Of a DNA stretch of 64,000 bases, positions 25,676 to 36,810 are shown piece after piece (position 1 is the first letter of the stretch; the number at the start of each line of letters is the position of its first letter). The stretch covers positions 2,124,993 through 2,188,992 of the forward strand of contig WBMW01000582.1 in NCBI GenBank assembly GCA_013396635.1, read 5' to 3'. The position numbers and the translations under genes were made by a program. The notes beneath the pieces are model-generated. The model made no database searches and was not told where the DNA came from. It worked only from the letters and a program-made list of their open reading frames with translations. The DNA comes from Penelope pileata (lineage: Eukaryota > Chordata > Aves > Galliformes > Cracidae).

Positions 25676-26194
25676 CTAGATTGTAAGAATTTTATTAGCT
25701 GACAGCCCAGTCAACAAATTCCCTCCAAGTCATTTCCATCTTTCGACATTCAACTTGCCATCTGTTCAGTCCTACCTGTGGCTCCCTAAACAAATGAAAG
25801 ACATCACGCCAATTTTTTTTTGCTATTTTTCTAGGAGTTTATATATACATACACCTAACTTTTCAAACAGCTCTTACGAAATGAAACCAAACAAAAAACT
25901 TAGTATATAATGGGAAAACTTGTAGTGTTATGTTAATAAAGTTCACAGTGCTGATTTGTGCTGATAATCTGACTTTAAATTTTCGGTATGCAATGTTACA
26001 TAAAGATTAAATGAAAGAACTGAAAAATACTGTTCTTGCCATTTTAGTATGTTTTACTGTTTTAATGTACAATATCAGGCATTGCTGTGGATGAGTACAG
26101 ACTTTATATAAAGGATAGGCAGAAGAGAAGAGGAGGTGTTTATGCTATATGTAATTAACTTTTTGACTACACAGAGCTTCAGCATACAGCCAAA

Positions 26195-26425
26195 GACATG
26201 GCTGTCAAAACTCTGAAAGGAACACTGGTGTTGTTCTGGCAATGGTTTGTTACCAACCACCTCGTCAACAGGATGCAGTAGACGAGGGCTGGCAGCCAGA
26301 GAACTTCTAGTAATGGCTGAAAACAGCAAGGCTGAAACATTTGATGCCTTTTTGCCACACATTTCACTAGCAAAACCTTCTTGCAGATTCCCATGAGTGC
26401 CAGACTGTTTTGGGAAGGAGAACAG
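26195..26425 (+). mobile_element. Old CR1 ORF2 fragment (endonuclease/linker region)
   Basis: Two neighbouring plus-strand pieces resemble parts of CR1 ORF2 that lie upstream of the reverse transcriptase. One reads MVCYQPPRQQDAVDEGW, like the VCYRPP motif of the CR1 endonuclease. The other reads MAENSKAETFDAFLPH, like the KAEVLNAFFASVF segment between endonuclease and reverse transcriptase. In an intact element they are several hundred bases apart, so an internal deletion is implied. The longer open frame on the opposite strand (26075-26449) is a shadow. Identification is by motif only. Confidence 0.5.
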
Positions 26426-26462
26426 TAATAGTAACAGTAACAGTAACACTAATAGTAATATT
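26421..26462. repeat. Imperfect GTAACA hexamer repeat
   Basis: Short imperfect tandem array of GTAACA/GTAATA units directly after the old CR1 fragment. Low-complexity sequence. Confidence 0.7.
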
Positions 26463-28144
26463 AAAGACTACAAGCGTTTGGAGATCTCTCAGAAAACTTG
26501 AATGTATTGAGATCCAGGATGATGTTGGATGATGCTCATCTTGAGTGAAGCCTATGCTAGACTGTCATGTTAAAGTCATGGTTATCAGGAGTGGTCTTTG
26601 ATAGTTGCAAAATCTAAAATAATACCCATTCTCCCACAATGCAAAAAGGAAGATACAGGAACCCAGTACTTCAGTCTCCTTAAAAACTGTGGAGTATATA
26701 CTTCCACCTTTTCTAAACATGATACAGATGAGAAAGTGTCCAAAAAAGCCTATGTGAATTTACTGAAGTTAGACCAAACTTGATCCACCTGATTGCCCTT
26801 AGTGTCAAAATCACTGTCTTTGAATATAAATGGAAAACAGTCACTCTAATGTACCTTGAAAAGTTCTTCCAAAAAGGCTTTTGACACTTAGAAGCATCTC
26901 CTGAGTTTCCATGAGGAAATAAAAGTAAAATATCTAGTTTATTCCCTTAAAAATAAATCAAACTAAATCAACATCAAAGTGAATTAACTGAGTGAATATC
27001 CACTAAAAGAAACTGCACTGCGATTTTCTTTCTACACAAAACAGAACCACTACCATAGTAATTTTACTCAAATATCATCTTGCTCTTATAGATACTCTGA
27101 ATCAAGATTCTGTTATTTAATTTAAATACACAATATGGCAAAATTTGTTTGAAAAAATTAATATCTCTACTTTGCATATGAAACATTCCTAGAGAAAATT
27201 CTGCTGAAATTCACCAATGCAAGCATATTTTGTGCCCATTAGTCTTGAATTATAATTGAAATATTCAAGCACGTGATTCAACATAAACTATTATTTACTG
27301 TAGTAGAAGAAATGTAAGTAGATTTTTATATGAATCATTAATTCAAGTCACAATTGAGAGTCTGTGGTTATAGACAGAAAAAAAAGCATTTTTAACTCTT
27401 AGCTTATTTGGAGAAAAGAAACCCAACAAAAATAGATGAAGTATACTTTAATTTCATCATTAGTTTTCATGATGACTGTTGTCAGTATCTCCATAAACAC
27501 CTAATGATTGTTCCAGATATTCCATAAATGCACACTGAAGACTTAAATTAGGTCACCTTTTTGACACTGTGGAATGCTTATTCAGAGAAAGATCACAGTG
27601 GGTTAAATATCCTTGTAACTGTAATAGATATATAAGTTAACAGATAAGTTAATAGATATATAAGTTATTTCTGTGTGGATGTATTTATTACAAAGGGAAC
27701 TATCATGCACTCAGACATTTGAAATGAACGCGGTAGGAAATGAGGAGACAAGGAACATCGTGGCAATTGAACTCTTCTCACTTCTCTGATATGATATCCA
27801 GCGCACCTGAATAAGCATGAATGGAAAATTATGTCTGGAAAAGCATGTTTGAGAGATTCTGATGGGATTGTGTGTCGTCTCATGGAAATAAGATATATAA
27901 GCATGATACAGCCCAGTGATATTCATCAGGAGCAAGCTACAAGGCAGAAATGTTCAGCTGATATAGTAAATCATTTCAGTCCTGTTGCTGTTTTCTATTT
28001 GAGAACTTAGTCTCACTCAAAGCAATAACATTTTCAGTAGGGAGCATCCATACAACAACTAGAGCTGGCAAATACATATCTAATTCTTCAAGCAAGCATA
28101 CTTACATGTTACATAATACTCTTTCATGACTGCGAAATCACTTT
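26463..28144. other. Unannotated AT-rich DNA
   Basis: About 1.7 kb without a gene that I can support. It includes an 18-base sequence (TAATAGATATATAAGTTA) present twice, at 27622-27639 and 27650-27667, a small local duplication with a 28-base period. Confidence 0.5.
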
Positions 28145-28260
28145 ACAAAGGAAGTTTGTATTATCTTCATTGACAGAGAGGGCCAATTTGTCTATTCAGA
28201 TTACATAACTTCTTTCTGCCTGTGTGGTAAGGCAGTAGCAGGACTGAAAATGAAAGCCCA
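28145..28260 (-). mobile_element. MIR-like SINE relic
   Basis: The plus strand follows the reverse complement of the ancient MIR/CORE-SINE pattern: TATTATCTTCATTGACAGAG, then a decayed GGTTAAGTAACTT-like segment (ATTACATAACTTCTTTCTGC), a GTGTGGTAAGGCAGTAGCAG segment and a GAAAGCCCAAGCC segment. Divergence is high, as expected for an element shared across amniotes. An alignment is needed to confirm this call. Confidence 0.4.
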
Positions 28261-28469
28261 AGCCTCCTCTATTTACTCTGCAATGTAACATAATTGCTTT
28301 ATGATGGATAAAGATACATTCTCTGAGATTATAAACACATCTGTTCTGTAAAACACTTGGAGTACCTTCACATCTTAGATATAGAACTCAGAATAGACAT
28401 CAAAATAACTGTATGTGCGAATTTGGTAACTTCCTAAGTAATTTCCTTCAATTTTAATGTATTCTGGGA

Positions 28470-28718
28470 AACCTTATGAGATATCCCTTTACTCAGTTGA
28501 GTTCAGATGTCCTAGCTGCGTACCTTACCAAATTCTTGTGCACCCTCAGCTTGCTCTGCGGGGGGACAATGTGAGAAGTAGAAAAGGCCTTCATGTTGTG
28601 TAGGCACTGCTCAGCAACAGACTTGCTTTCAACACTGTTTTTCATGACAAATCCAAAATGTAGCATCAAATGAGTTACTATTAAGAAAATTAACTCTATC
28701 CCAGGAAAAAACAGAACG
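28470..28718 (+). mobile_element. Avian LTR, family B copy 2, diverged
   Basis: This belongs to the same LTR family as 22545-22792. Recognisable blocks in order are ATATCCCTTTACTCAG, GATGTCCTAGCTGCG, TTCTTGTGCACCCTCAGC, GAGAAGTAGAAAAGGCCTTC, GTAGGCACTGCTCAGCAACA, ACAAATCCAAAATGTAGCAT and GAAAATTAACTCTATCCCAG. This copy keeps the middle that copy 1 lacks. The terminus after CCCAGG is degraded. The minus-strand frame overlapping it (28493-28810) is a shadow. Confidence 0.65.
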
Positions 28719-30461
28719 GGGATCAACTGGATGGTACAAAATGACAGATATTTGTAAAAATCAGTCCTCCTTGGAAGAAAATCCTTGGAGTCTTTTAAAG
28801 ATTGATACATCCACTAATATTTGGACTATTCCAGTTAAATTGTTTTGTTATTATCTTAAGAACAAATAAGACTGTTACAACAGTATTTTGTTTTCTCCTT
28901 CTTGCATAATACATGTGTTAATAAAACAGTATCACTTAATCACTGTACACCTGTACAGTGATTGTAAAGGTGAATTCTGTCGTGTTTCATCAAAGACACT
29001 CCCTGCTCCATCCAGTTCATACGTTAAGTCTTGGTGTAGGAGACATGTAAGGAACATGGAGGAAATCTGTGAATTTTATCTCATAGTGTAAAAGAAGGTG
29101 ACTGTTGTAAGATCAAATTTAAAGAAATTGAAAATCCTCTGACTAATTACAAAACAGTCTTAAAAACCAAATATTAATTTGCATATCTGAGAGACATTTT
29201 CAAACACTCGGTATACTTTTATAGTTGGGGGAAGTGAAAAAAATTTCTTTGTTACTAAATTTTCTTCAACACTATGATCTTTCAAAAGTGAGCAATATGT
29301 TTGCAAAGGCTTTCCTTATATATGCATTTTCAGAAATGTTGCCTTATTACTGTGCATCTTTCCATGGCTCCATCTGAAGTGGAGAGGAAGAAGTTATCTT
29401 GTCCACAGCTTCTATCTTCATAGTTTGTAGACAATAATTCTTTGACTCATATAGAGAATGAATTGATTTGGAACGGCCTAACCAGTTTCCATTCCTTCAG
29501 TCTGCCTTTCTCTCTCCTGCCATGTACATTGTATATAAAAGTTAGTGCCGGTTTATGTTTTTATAACAGTCTGTAAACTATGAGGGTTCATCCACATCTA
29601 TGCCTCTCACAGCAGGCCCAGACATCCCTGCTGTGGAAGTGTAAATTTATGGCAGAGAAGTGGGATGCAGAACTGGGGATGGTAACCATCTCAGCTAGAA
29701 AAATGTAAGCCAATGTTGTAAATGAGTCAGCATTCCTAGCGAGAACACAATACCTCCTAAACTTTGTTCTAACTAGCGTGTTTTGTTCAGAAAACACCGG
29801 TGATGCCTGTCAAATTTTTTTCCCTAGACATAACAGAGATAGTTATATTCAGCAATACAGTATCACATGCATTGCTTTATGCTTTTGAACTTCAGTGCTT
29901 ACAAGTTTAGCTAGAGTCACTAACTTGTTCATGTAGTTTTTCTCTTTTTCTTTTTCTTAGATATAAGTACACATGTAAAGTACTGATCTCTTACTTTGAG
30001 GAGGTGCTGAATTACTCCACCATAAGACCTGTTAGAATAAAAGTGGCAACCATATAGAATGAAAAATTAATAAGTATTAGTAAGAATGAAAAATTTCTAC
30101 TCTTATGCTAGAAATGATAGATCTTGTGTCCACATGTGAGATTTGAAAAGCTTGTTTGAATTCTGTTGGAAATGACAATGAAAATATGAGATTTTTTTCT
30201 TTGAAAATAACTAGCTACTTTACTATTTGTAATTTTATTTCATTATTTATTCAGAAACAAACAAACAAACAGCCTACCTGATGTCTAGCTATAAGAATAC
30301 ACTATTCTATATGTAAGTCTATTTCCAGGGAAAACAAAATCTGTAGAGACAACAAACGTCTACTACCTAAATATACATCTACATAAATATATTATTAGAA
30401 CACTGTTATACAAACAGAATAGATGTTTTGTTAAATCTCCTGAAAGGATTTTCATGACTTC
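28719..30461. other. Unannotated DNA
   Basis: About 1.7 kb. The only structure that stands out is a perfect 12-bp inverted repeat at 28938-28963, listed separately. (AAAC)n units occur at about 30254-30271. I see no gene. Confidence 0.55.
28938..28963. repeat. Perfect 12-bp inverted repeat, 2-base loop
   Basis: The arms AATCACTGTACA and TGTACAGTGATT are exact reverse complements separated by CC. The stem is too short for a typical animal microRNA precursor. It may be a chance palindrome or one made by template switching. Confidence 0.85.
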
Positions 30462-30634
30462 TGCCCAGAGAAGTTGTTGTTGACCTATCCCTGGAGGTGT
30501 TCGAGATCAGGTTGAATGGGGCCCTGGGCAGCCTGATCTAGTGTCTGACCAAGCAACTCTACCTGTGGCAGGGGGCTTGGAACTAGATGATCTTTGAGGT
30601 CCCTTCCAACCTAAGCCATTCTGTGATTCTATGG
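30462..30634 (+). mobile_element. CR1 LINE, 3' end fragment
   Basis: A 5'-truncated CR1 tail beginning with GCCCAGAGAAGTTGTTGTTG. It runs through the CTGGAGGTGTTCGAGATCAG segment, GGGGGCTTGGAACTAGATGA and TTTGAGGTCCCTTCCAACCT to the tail CATTCTGTGATTCTATGG. The copy is short and moderately diverged, with a small insertion relative to other CR1 copies near 30540-30555 (a TCTGACCAAGCAAC stretch). Confidence 0.93.
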
Positions 30635-33600
30635 ACAGTATAGACTTTCACTATTAATATATTTATTAAATTAATATGCTTATTTTAAAGCTATATGTAA
30701 AACATATATGAAGTTTGCTGGTATTACACAGAATACATAATCTGGAAACATACAAATCTTCAGGTCATCGTCAAGTGATCAGTATGCTTAGTCCCTGATA
30801 GTTTAGATTAACTGTACTCTGAATACTTATTTTCAAACTTCAATGCAATATGCGGGCACTAAATGGATTTTACAGAGTAAGAGCTTTATCGTATATCATA
30901 TTGATATATCTGAAGGGATTTCCTGCTCCAGTCTGCAACTGCACATTTCCATCCCTCACAAGACATTAGTTTTCCCTGATTTGCGAGGTGACCTGTTTAA
31001 ATGGGTATCCTTCAGTCAAAAATTGCCAAATTAGTTTAATGAGCACAGTTTTGCTCACACTGTTCATTTTGACAGAAACAAATAAGGGAACATTTGCAAT
31101 GCAGTTTAGCAGATAGATTGGAGGGGATGAAAACCTCTCAATGGATGCAGTGACAAGCAGGTGGCATGGTGGAAGCTTTCACTGACACAGCTGCAGTAAA
31201 AGGACATGTAATCAAGCCCTGAGCATAAGAAAGACGATGTAAACACAATGTAAAGACAAATGTGAAGACAAAACGAAATTTGCTTTATTCTTTCTGGGAA
31301 ACAGGCCACCTTCATCCAGTATCAAGTAAAGATACTATGCAAAAATGAAGTTTGTTGCCATAAGCTTGAAGTTTAGTATTTTATTTAAGTAACAACGTGT
31401 TTATAAGTCTTTAAATCTAGAAGACACCACAAACATCATGGAGCCTGACTTCCTGTAGGCAGTATGTCTTTTAACAGTCACTAATTGAGGAAAACAACAC
31501 TGCAAAATTCACATAGCATTTGAAAATCTGACTTGCACACTGTTGAAAATGCTCACTTCATGAGGAGTCTGGGACACAGGAGAAAAATGTGCTGTTAATT
31601 TTTTCTCTTTTTATTAAGGATTTGCTATAGCAAGAGTAGGTGTGTTCTGAATTCACGCTCTCTTCAAAAAACTGTTTTTGAAGGGCAAATGTTTTCACTG
31701 TTCATATACAAAAAGGATTTTCAGCTGCACAGTTGATGCTTCATCATTGAAAACGCAGAGGTTAAAGCTGAATATTAACCAACTTAATTGTGCACAATGT
31801 AGTTCTTAAACACATAGGATACTGTGTGCAAAGTATCCTGCTGTTCGAAGACCTCCATAACACCATATACACTAAGGAAGGTTAATGACTTTAGAATTTC
31901 CTGGCAGTCGCCAGACTAAACCAGACCTTTATAGAAGAGTTCATGCAGGTTTTGTTGTGTGAAAGATCATGGTGTGGGAATTAGGTCTGAGCAAAAGAAT
32001 TAATATTTCTCAGCTTTGTGTAAGTGCCAGGAAAGTGTTTAGGATGATAGCAAAAACAGGAAGAGTGTTACTTTGTGCACAGAGCCCACCAGAACTGACA
32101 TGCTGACCACTCCTGGCATTGAACACTGAGCCCGTTTCTCACGGTGGGCTGAACCTCTGCATCTGAACAACCATTCTGGAAAATCTTGCAGTTGTTCCAC
32201 TTCACTTGGTCACAGCTTGACAGTTCAAAGCACCACAGATAATAAGCGATCAGTCATTAGCTTCAAAATTTTGATAAAGACTGTTTTTTACTTTTTTTAT
32301 TATGATTATTTTTATTTTGATTTCCAACATAAATCTGTCTATACAAATTAACAAATGGAAAAGTGTGGATTAGCCTAGCCACTGTTTTCAGTTCCTGAAG
32401 TTAGTGTAGAGGCCTAGACATATGCAAGCTGTTCCGTCTGAAGCATATGGCCTGGTGTGTCACTTTTACAGATCCAGCATATTTTGCATTTTTTGCAACA
32501 TGACATATGGGCTATGTTTCAGATTTTTAATGTCTTGTTCTAAGGAAATCTCTGCCTCTGTTGTCACTCCCAGCTGGGGTATAGGAGCATGGGTGAGCCA
32601 GACAAATCAGAAACTCTTATGGCTCCTTGGAAAAAAGAAACCAAGAGTGTTGCACCACCACTAAGCAACTAACAGGCCCTGTCCTGGACTGTTAATATAA
32701 CAGAGGGCTAAATGTCACCCTCTGTCGTGTGGTCTACCACTGCCAGTTCTGTTTATCCTTTGCTTTCCTCAACATAAACAGTGCCATATAGCGAAGCTGG
32801 AATGGTCTCCAGGTGATTGAACAGAAGCATTTTGTACAGCTAACACAAACAACCTGAGTCTGAGCTCGTAAATATTGCCAGCTACTGCTGTGACAGCAAA
32901 TATCTATGCCAGTCTGCCTTCCCATGGGTTTTCATAATCCCTGAACAATACTGATCTTTATGGCCTGCACACTATAAAAGGGGAAGAAAAGTAATAAATC
33001 CAGCAAATACTGACATTATTCTAATGAAGCCACATATGAAAACATATAATGGATCACTTTTGGCATTTCCATGACTTTATATAAAAAGTTATGGTAACCA
33101 TGCTTTGATGTAGCCTCACTGCTCAATGTAAACTGCTTGAGTTTCAGTGTTTAAGAAAACAATTTCCCTTTCTCTAAAAATAGAATTCAAGAAATAAAAA
33201 CATTTGACCATCACAATCAAGTCAAAAATCTCAAAGGAACTCTTCTAAGACAGCTGGTTCACAAGGTAGAAATCACTTTGAAGTCAAGTTAACAAGATTT
33301 GATATGAAGCACTCCATTTGAAATCAGCCAAATGGAATTGATCTCTCAGAAGCTTGAACAGAGTTAGTGGCATATTTCTGCCTCTTCTTGGAAAGACTAA
33401 TTTTAAATATGATAATGGAAGGCTCATTTGAAAACTTATGGTCATGAAACTGGCACCTGGATTTATTTGAAAAACTTTCAATTCCTGTGAAGATCAGTAG
33501 TACTTATTTCAAAGTTTAACAGAGGGTCATTTTATAACTTTATTGTGAAGTTCTTTTTATGCATCTCAGAATTAGCTGCTGTGGTCAAGAATCACAGTTT

Positions 33601-36600
33601 TAATAGAATCAATGGATTAATTTCCATATTGCACTGCTTGTCAAATGTAACGTTTTGCACATTCTTGGGGTGTGAGAGTTGAAAAGTGATGTTAAGTTTT
33701 GTCACACTGAGGACATAAGACAACATTTTTAACAAAAAAGAAAATCTGAATATTTTTATTAATTATTACTATATTAGAAACCCTCAGCTCTAGATTATTG
33801 GTAAAAATGTGCTTAAAAGAAAGAAAAATCTGGTAAAAAAAAGTCAATATTTTCTTAATATCACACTTTCTCCAGAATCTATATCCCGATTCCCTGCTTT
33901 ATGCTACTTATAAACTGCACAGCAGGAAACAGCCGAGAAATTGTTGCCAAAATCTTATGTACCATAATATTGCATGAAAAAGTATGCTTTTCATCTTTTT
34001 AAACAGCTTACTTCACAACAAGTACTAGTACTAATTGCACTAGTGTACTAGTGTACAATAAGCAGTAATTTACAGGATTCAAATAAAAATATCATATTCC
34101 TTTAGATTTCAGGCTGGACTTCTGAATACTATGGAATGCAAAGATAGGGATGGACAGGGTAGAGAAATATATCCATCTTTCCTCTCCCAGAGTATGTGTT
34201 CAGTCTTTACCTACATAGTCCTGTTTCTGTGCTCAGCAGCCATTCTGTGGACTCATAATGCAAGAAAATATCATTCTCCCTGAATGTCATGAATACATGG
34301 GTGACAGAAAGGAAGGAATTCAGGAGTATTTATTTTTACAGCACAGTAGCCTGAAGCATAAAATACCCTCAGGAATGCTTCCAGAAGGCAGTACTGTACA
34401 GACTCATTTACTTATTAATTTATGCATCTAATTCCAGAGTAAAACCTAACACCTTGCATGATAGTATGAGAAAGTGTAAAAGAACTATACAAAAATGTGA
34501 AAAATGAGGTTGTAGCTCTTATAAAAAAAATCCAATTGAATCTTCTGTTACTTTTGAGCTTTATCACTCATTTAAAAGTCTGACCTTCCAGCAACACATA
34601 TCCCCAGAGATTTGGCTGATATTTTGTTCAAGAACAGTTTGATGTTTCTTATCAACAATCATAAATTTGCGAAAATTTGACTCTTTGCAGATATGAAAGC
34701 TGGAGAAGTGATACAGTGTTACAGGCTGTGTTACAGAGGCATTAAGATGTTGGAGAGGCTCTCTAAAAGCTGGCAGGCATACTGATGAAAGCCCACCCTT
34801 GCCCTCTTCCTTATTAGTAATTTCTAAGACTTTGTTAAAGGCCATTATCAAAGGCAAGCTTTGGGAGAGGTTTACTCCTAGATTCTTATGTAAAAGTGTG
34901 TTAAATGTATTAACCTATAAAACATTCCCATTGAATCATAGTTTTAAATGCGATTTGTAGTCAGCTGTAACTCTGAAGGAAATGTCATCAGGAAGTATTT
35001 CTGACAGCATTTTCCGTATGAACAGGGAAAAATGGGGAATTCTGAAGAGGAGTTTTGGACTTCTAAGAAATACTTGGGAAAGTTGGATGAAAATGACTAA
35101 TATAAGTCTAACAATTGATATAAGTCTAACAATTTAATGAACGTACTAGTTCAGTTACATCCTTCATTAAAATAACATCTATCCTTACACTGTTATAACT
35201 TCAATAGCTCCAAAGCCTCATGCAATAATTGCTCCACTGGGCATCTTGCATGTCCCATCTTGAAAGTGGCAGATGGTTCCTATATCTCCTTGCCTTTCTG
35301 TTGTTATAGTTCAACAGCTCAAATATGTGATGATGGCTAGAAACATGAAATAGAGTTGGAAATTTTAATTTCAATGATAATTTTCCCTCAAAACCCTCAA
35401 GCTAAATTGGCTAGCTGACTAGAAACAAAAAAACTGTGTAGACATTTCTAAAATTCAAAGTTTCATGTCTACCAACATTATTTTGACCTTTTCAAAATTT
35501 TTTTAAATGTTACTTTAGATGTTATTTTAAAACAACATTTTCCCCCAACAAAACACAGGTGGCTAAAATAAAGGAATAGAAAAATTCAGTTTTAAAGTCA
35601 AGTGCACATTAAGTTGGCAAAATTTGTCAATTTATCTTATTTTATTGAACTTTTCATACTCTTATCCCCAAATTTCTGTTTCTATGAAACCACAATAGAT
35701 TTTATTTTTTAAAGCTTTTGTTCTGTCCAGCAGCCTGAAGACTCTGTTACTGCAACATACAGTTTCCCAGTTTGCTGTTTTCTGTGCATGTATCTCTGGG
35801 TAATCACTTTCCTTGCAGAGAGTAACCATGGTATTTGAAATAGAAGCAATAATGCATGGTTATTTCACAGGTTTTCAAAACAGTCTGTATTTCCTCAGGA
35901 TTTTTCACCGGAAGATCAGAAAGAATTATTTTCTTAGTGGAACAGTTTCTCTGCAATAGGTATTCACTCACTGACTTAAGACAAAATACTGGTAACTACT
36001 ATTTGGGCTGCAAAAGCAAACAATTTCTGTGACTTCTGAGGTCAGTCTCTGTCAAGCTCAGGCTGAGTGTTTTTGCTGATTTCTAAAGATTGGTCAAGTG
36101 TATTTTATGCCATAGGAAAAATTGACAAAATCTGTATCGTGCAAGCCAAGGGGCAGAAAACCAAAAATGAATTGTGGGACAAGTGTTTTTTATTTCAATC
36201 ATTATAATTGTAACAATTGTGAGTAATTTTACATCAATAAGGATGCTATGAATATAGACATCAGATATTTTTTTGTTGAAGCCATCTGGTGCAAACATAA
36301 AATAATGCTGAAAATAATGAACAGGATAAGAAAATATCAGATTTTTTTTAGATATTTATATACTATTTTAATTTTTAATTTTAATTTAAAATTGATTGAC
36401 TTGTGGTTAGAATGGACATGAGTTTTAATGCTTGTGAGTGATAAGCTATTATCTCTTTGCTGGTCCCCAAAATTTAGCGACATATTTTCAAACCTGCTGA
36501 GAACCATGTCTTCTAATAACATCCTCCTGCTTACCTTGTAGAAGTTAGAGTCAAGAAGAATGGTGTTAGAGTTTCTAAGTATATGAAAAAAGGCTCTCAC

Positions 36601-36747
36601 ACACTAGCAAATATAATACCATCTACGCATCAGAAAAAGCAGAAGAAAGTCCTTTGTATGGAAAACAACAAATAGATGACATTTAAGCAATTTGACAGAG
36701 TACAAGAAGTATATAAAAAAGAATAACACTGAAAAATTAATAGACAG
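30635..36747. other. Unannotated AT-rich DNA
   Basis: About 6.1 kb, the longest stretch without a recognisable element. Frames reach 97 codons at most (34564-34857, minus) and none shows a family pattern. A small exact-type tandem duplication of an 18-base unit (TATAAGTCTAACAATTGA) occurs at 35101-35136. Confidence 0.55.
35101..35136. repeat. Tandem duplication of an 18-base unit
   Basis: Two copies of TATAAGTCTAACAATT plus two variable bases (GA, then TA) directly abut. A recent replication-slippage type duplication. Confidence 0.8.
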
Positions 36748-36810
36748 CCATTGGACTCGATCCTTATGGGTCCTTTTCAACTCAGGATATTCCATGATTC
36801 TATGATTTTC
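36748..36810 (+). mobile_element. CR1 LINE, terminal fragment
   Basis: Only the last 60 bases or so of a CR1 are present: CCATTGGACTCGATCCTTAT, GGGTCCTTTTCAACTCAGGA, then TATTCCATGATTCTATGATT. The GGATATTC variant before the tail suggests a different CR1 subfamily from that at 30462 or 42043. The copy is very short because of severe 5' truncation. Confidence 0.8.

Larger units (their letters stand above)
22793..26194. other. Unannotated AT-rich DNA
   Basis: About 3.4 kb with no gene that I can support. It holds a (TA)n run at 24417-24434 and an (AATA)n run at 25653-25675. Frames of up to 80 codons are scattered with no recognisable product. Confidence 0.55.

Noticed and set aside
26075..26449. 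Minus-strand 124-codon frame beginning with a Leu-rich run that looks like a signal peptide
   Set aside because: The Leu run is the reverse reading of the GTAACA/GTAATA microsatellite, and the rest is the complement of an old CR1 piece.
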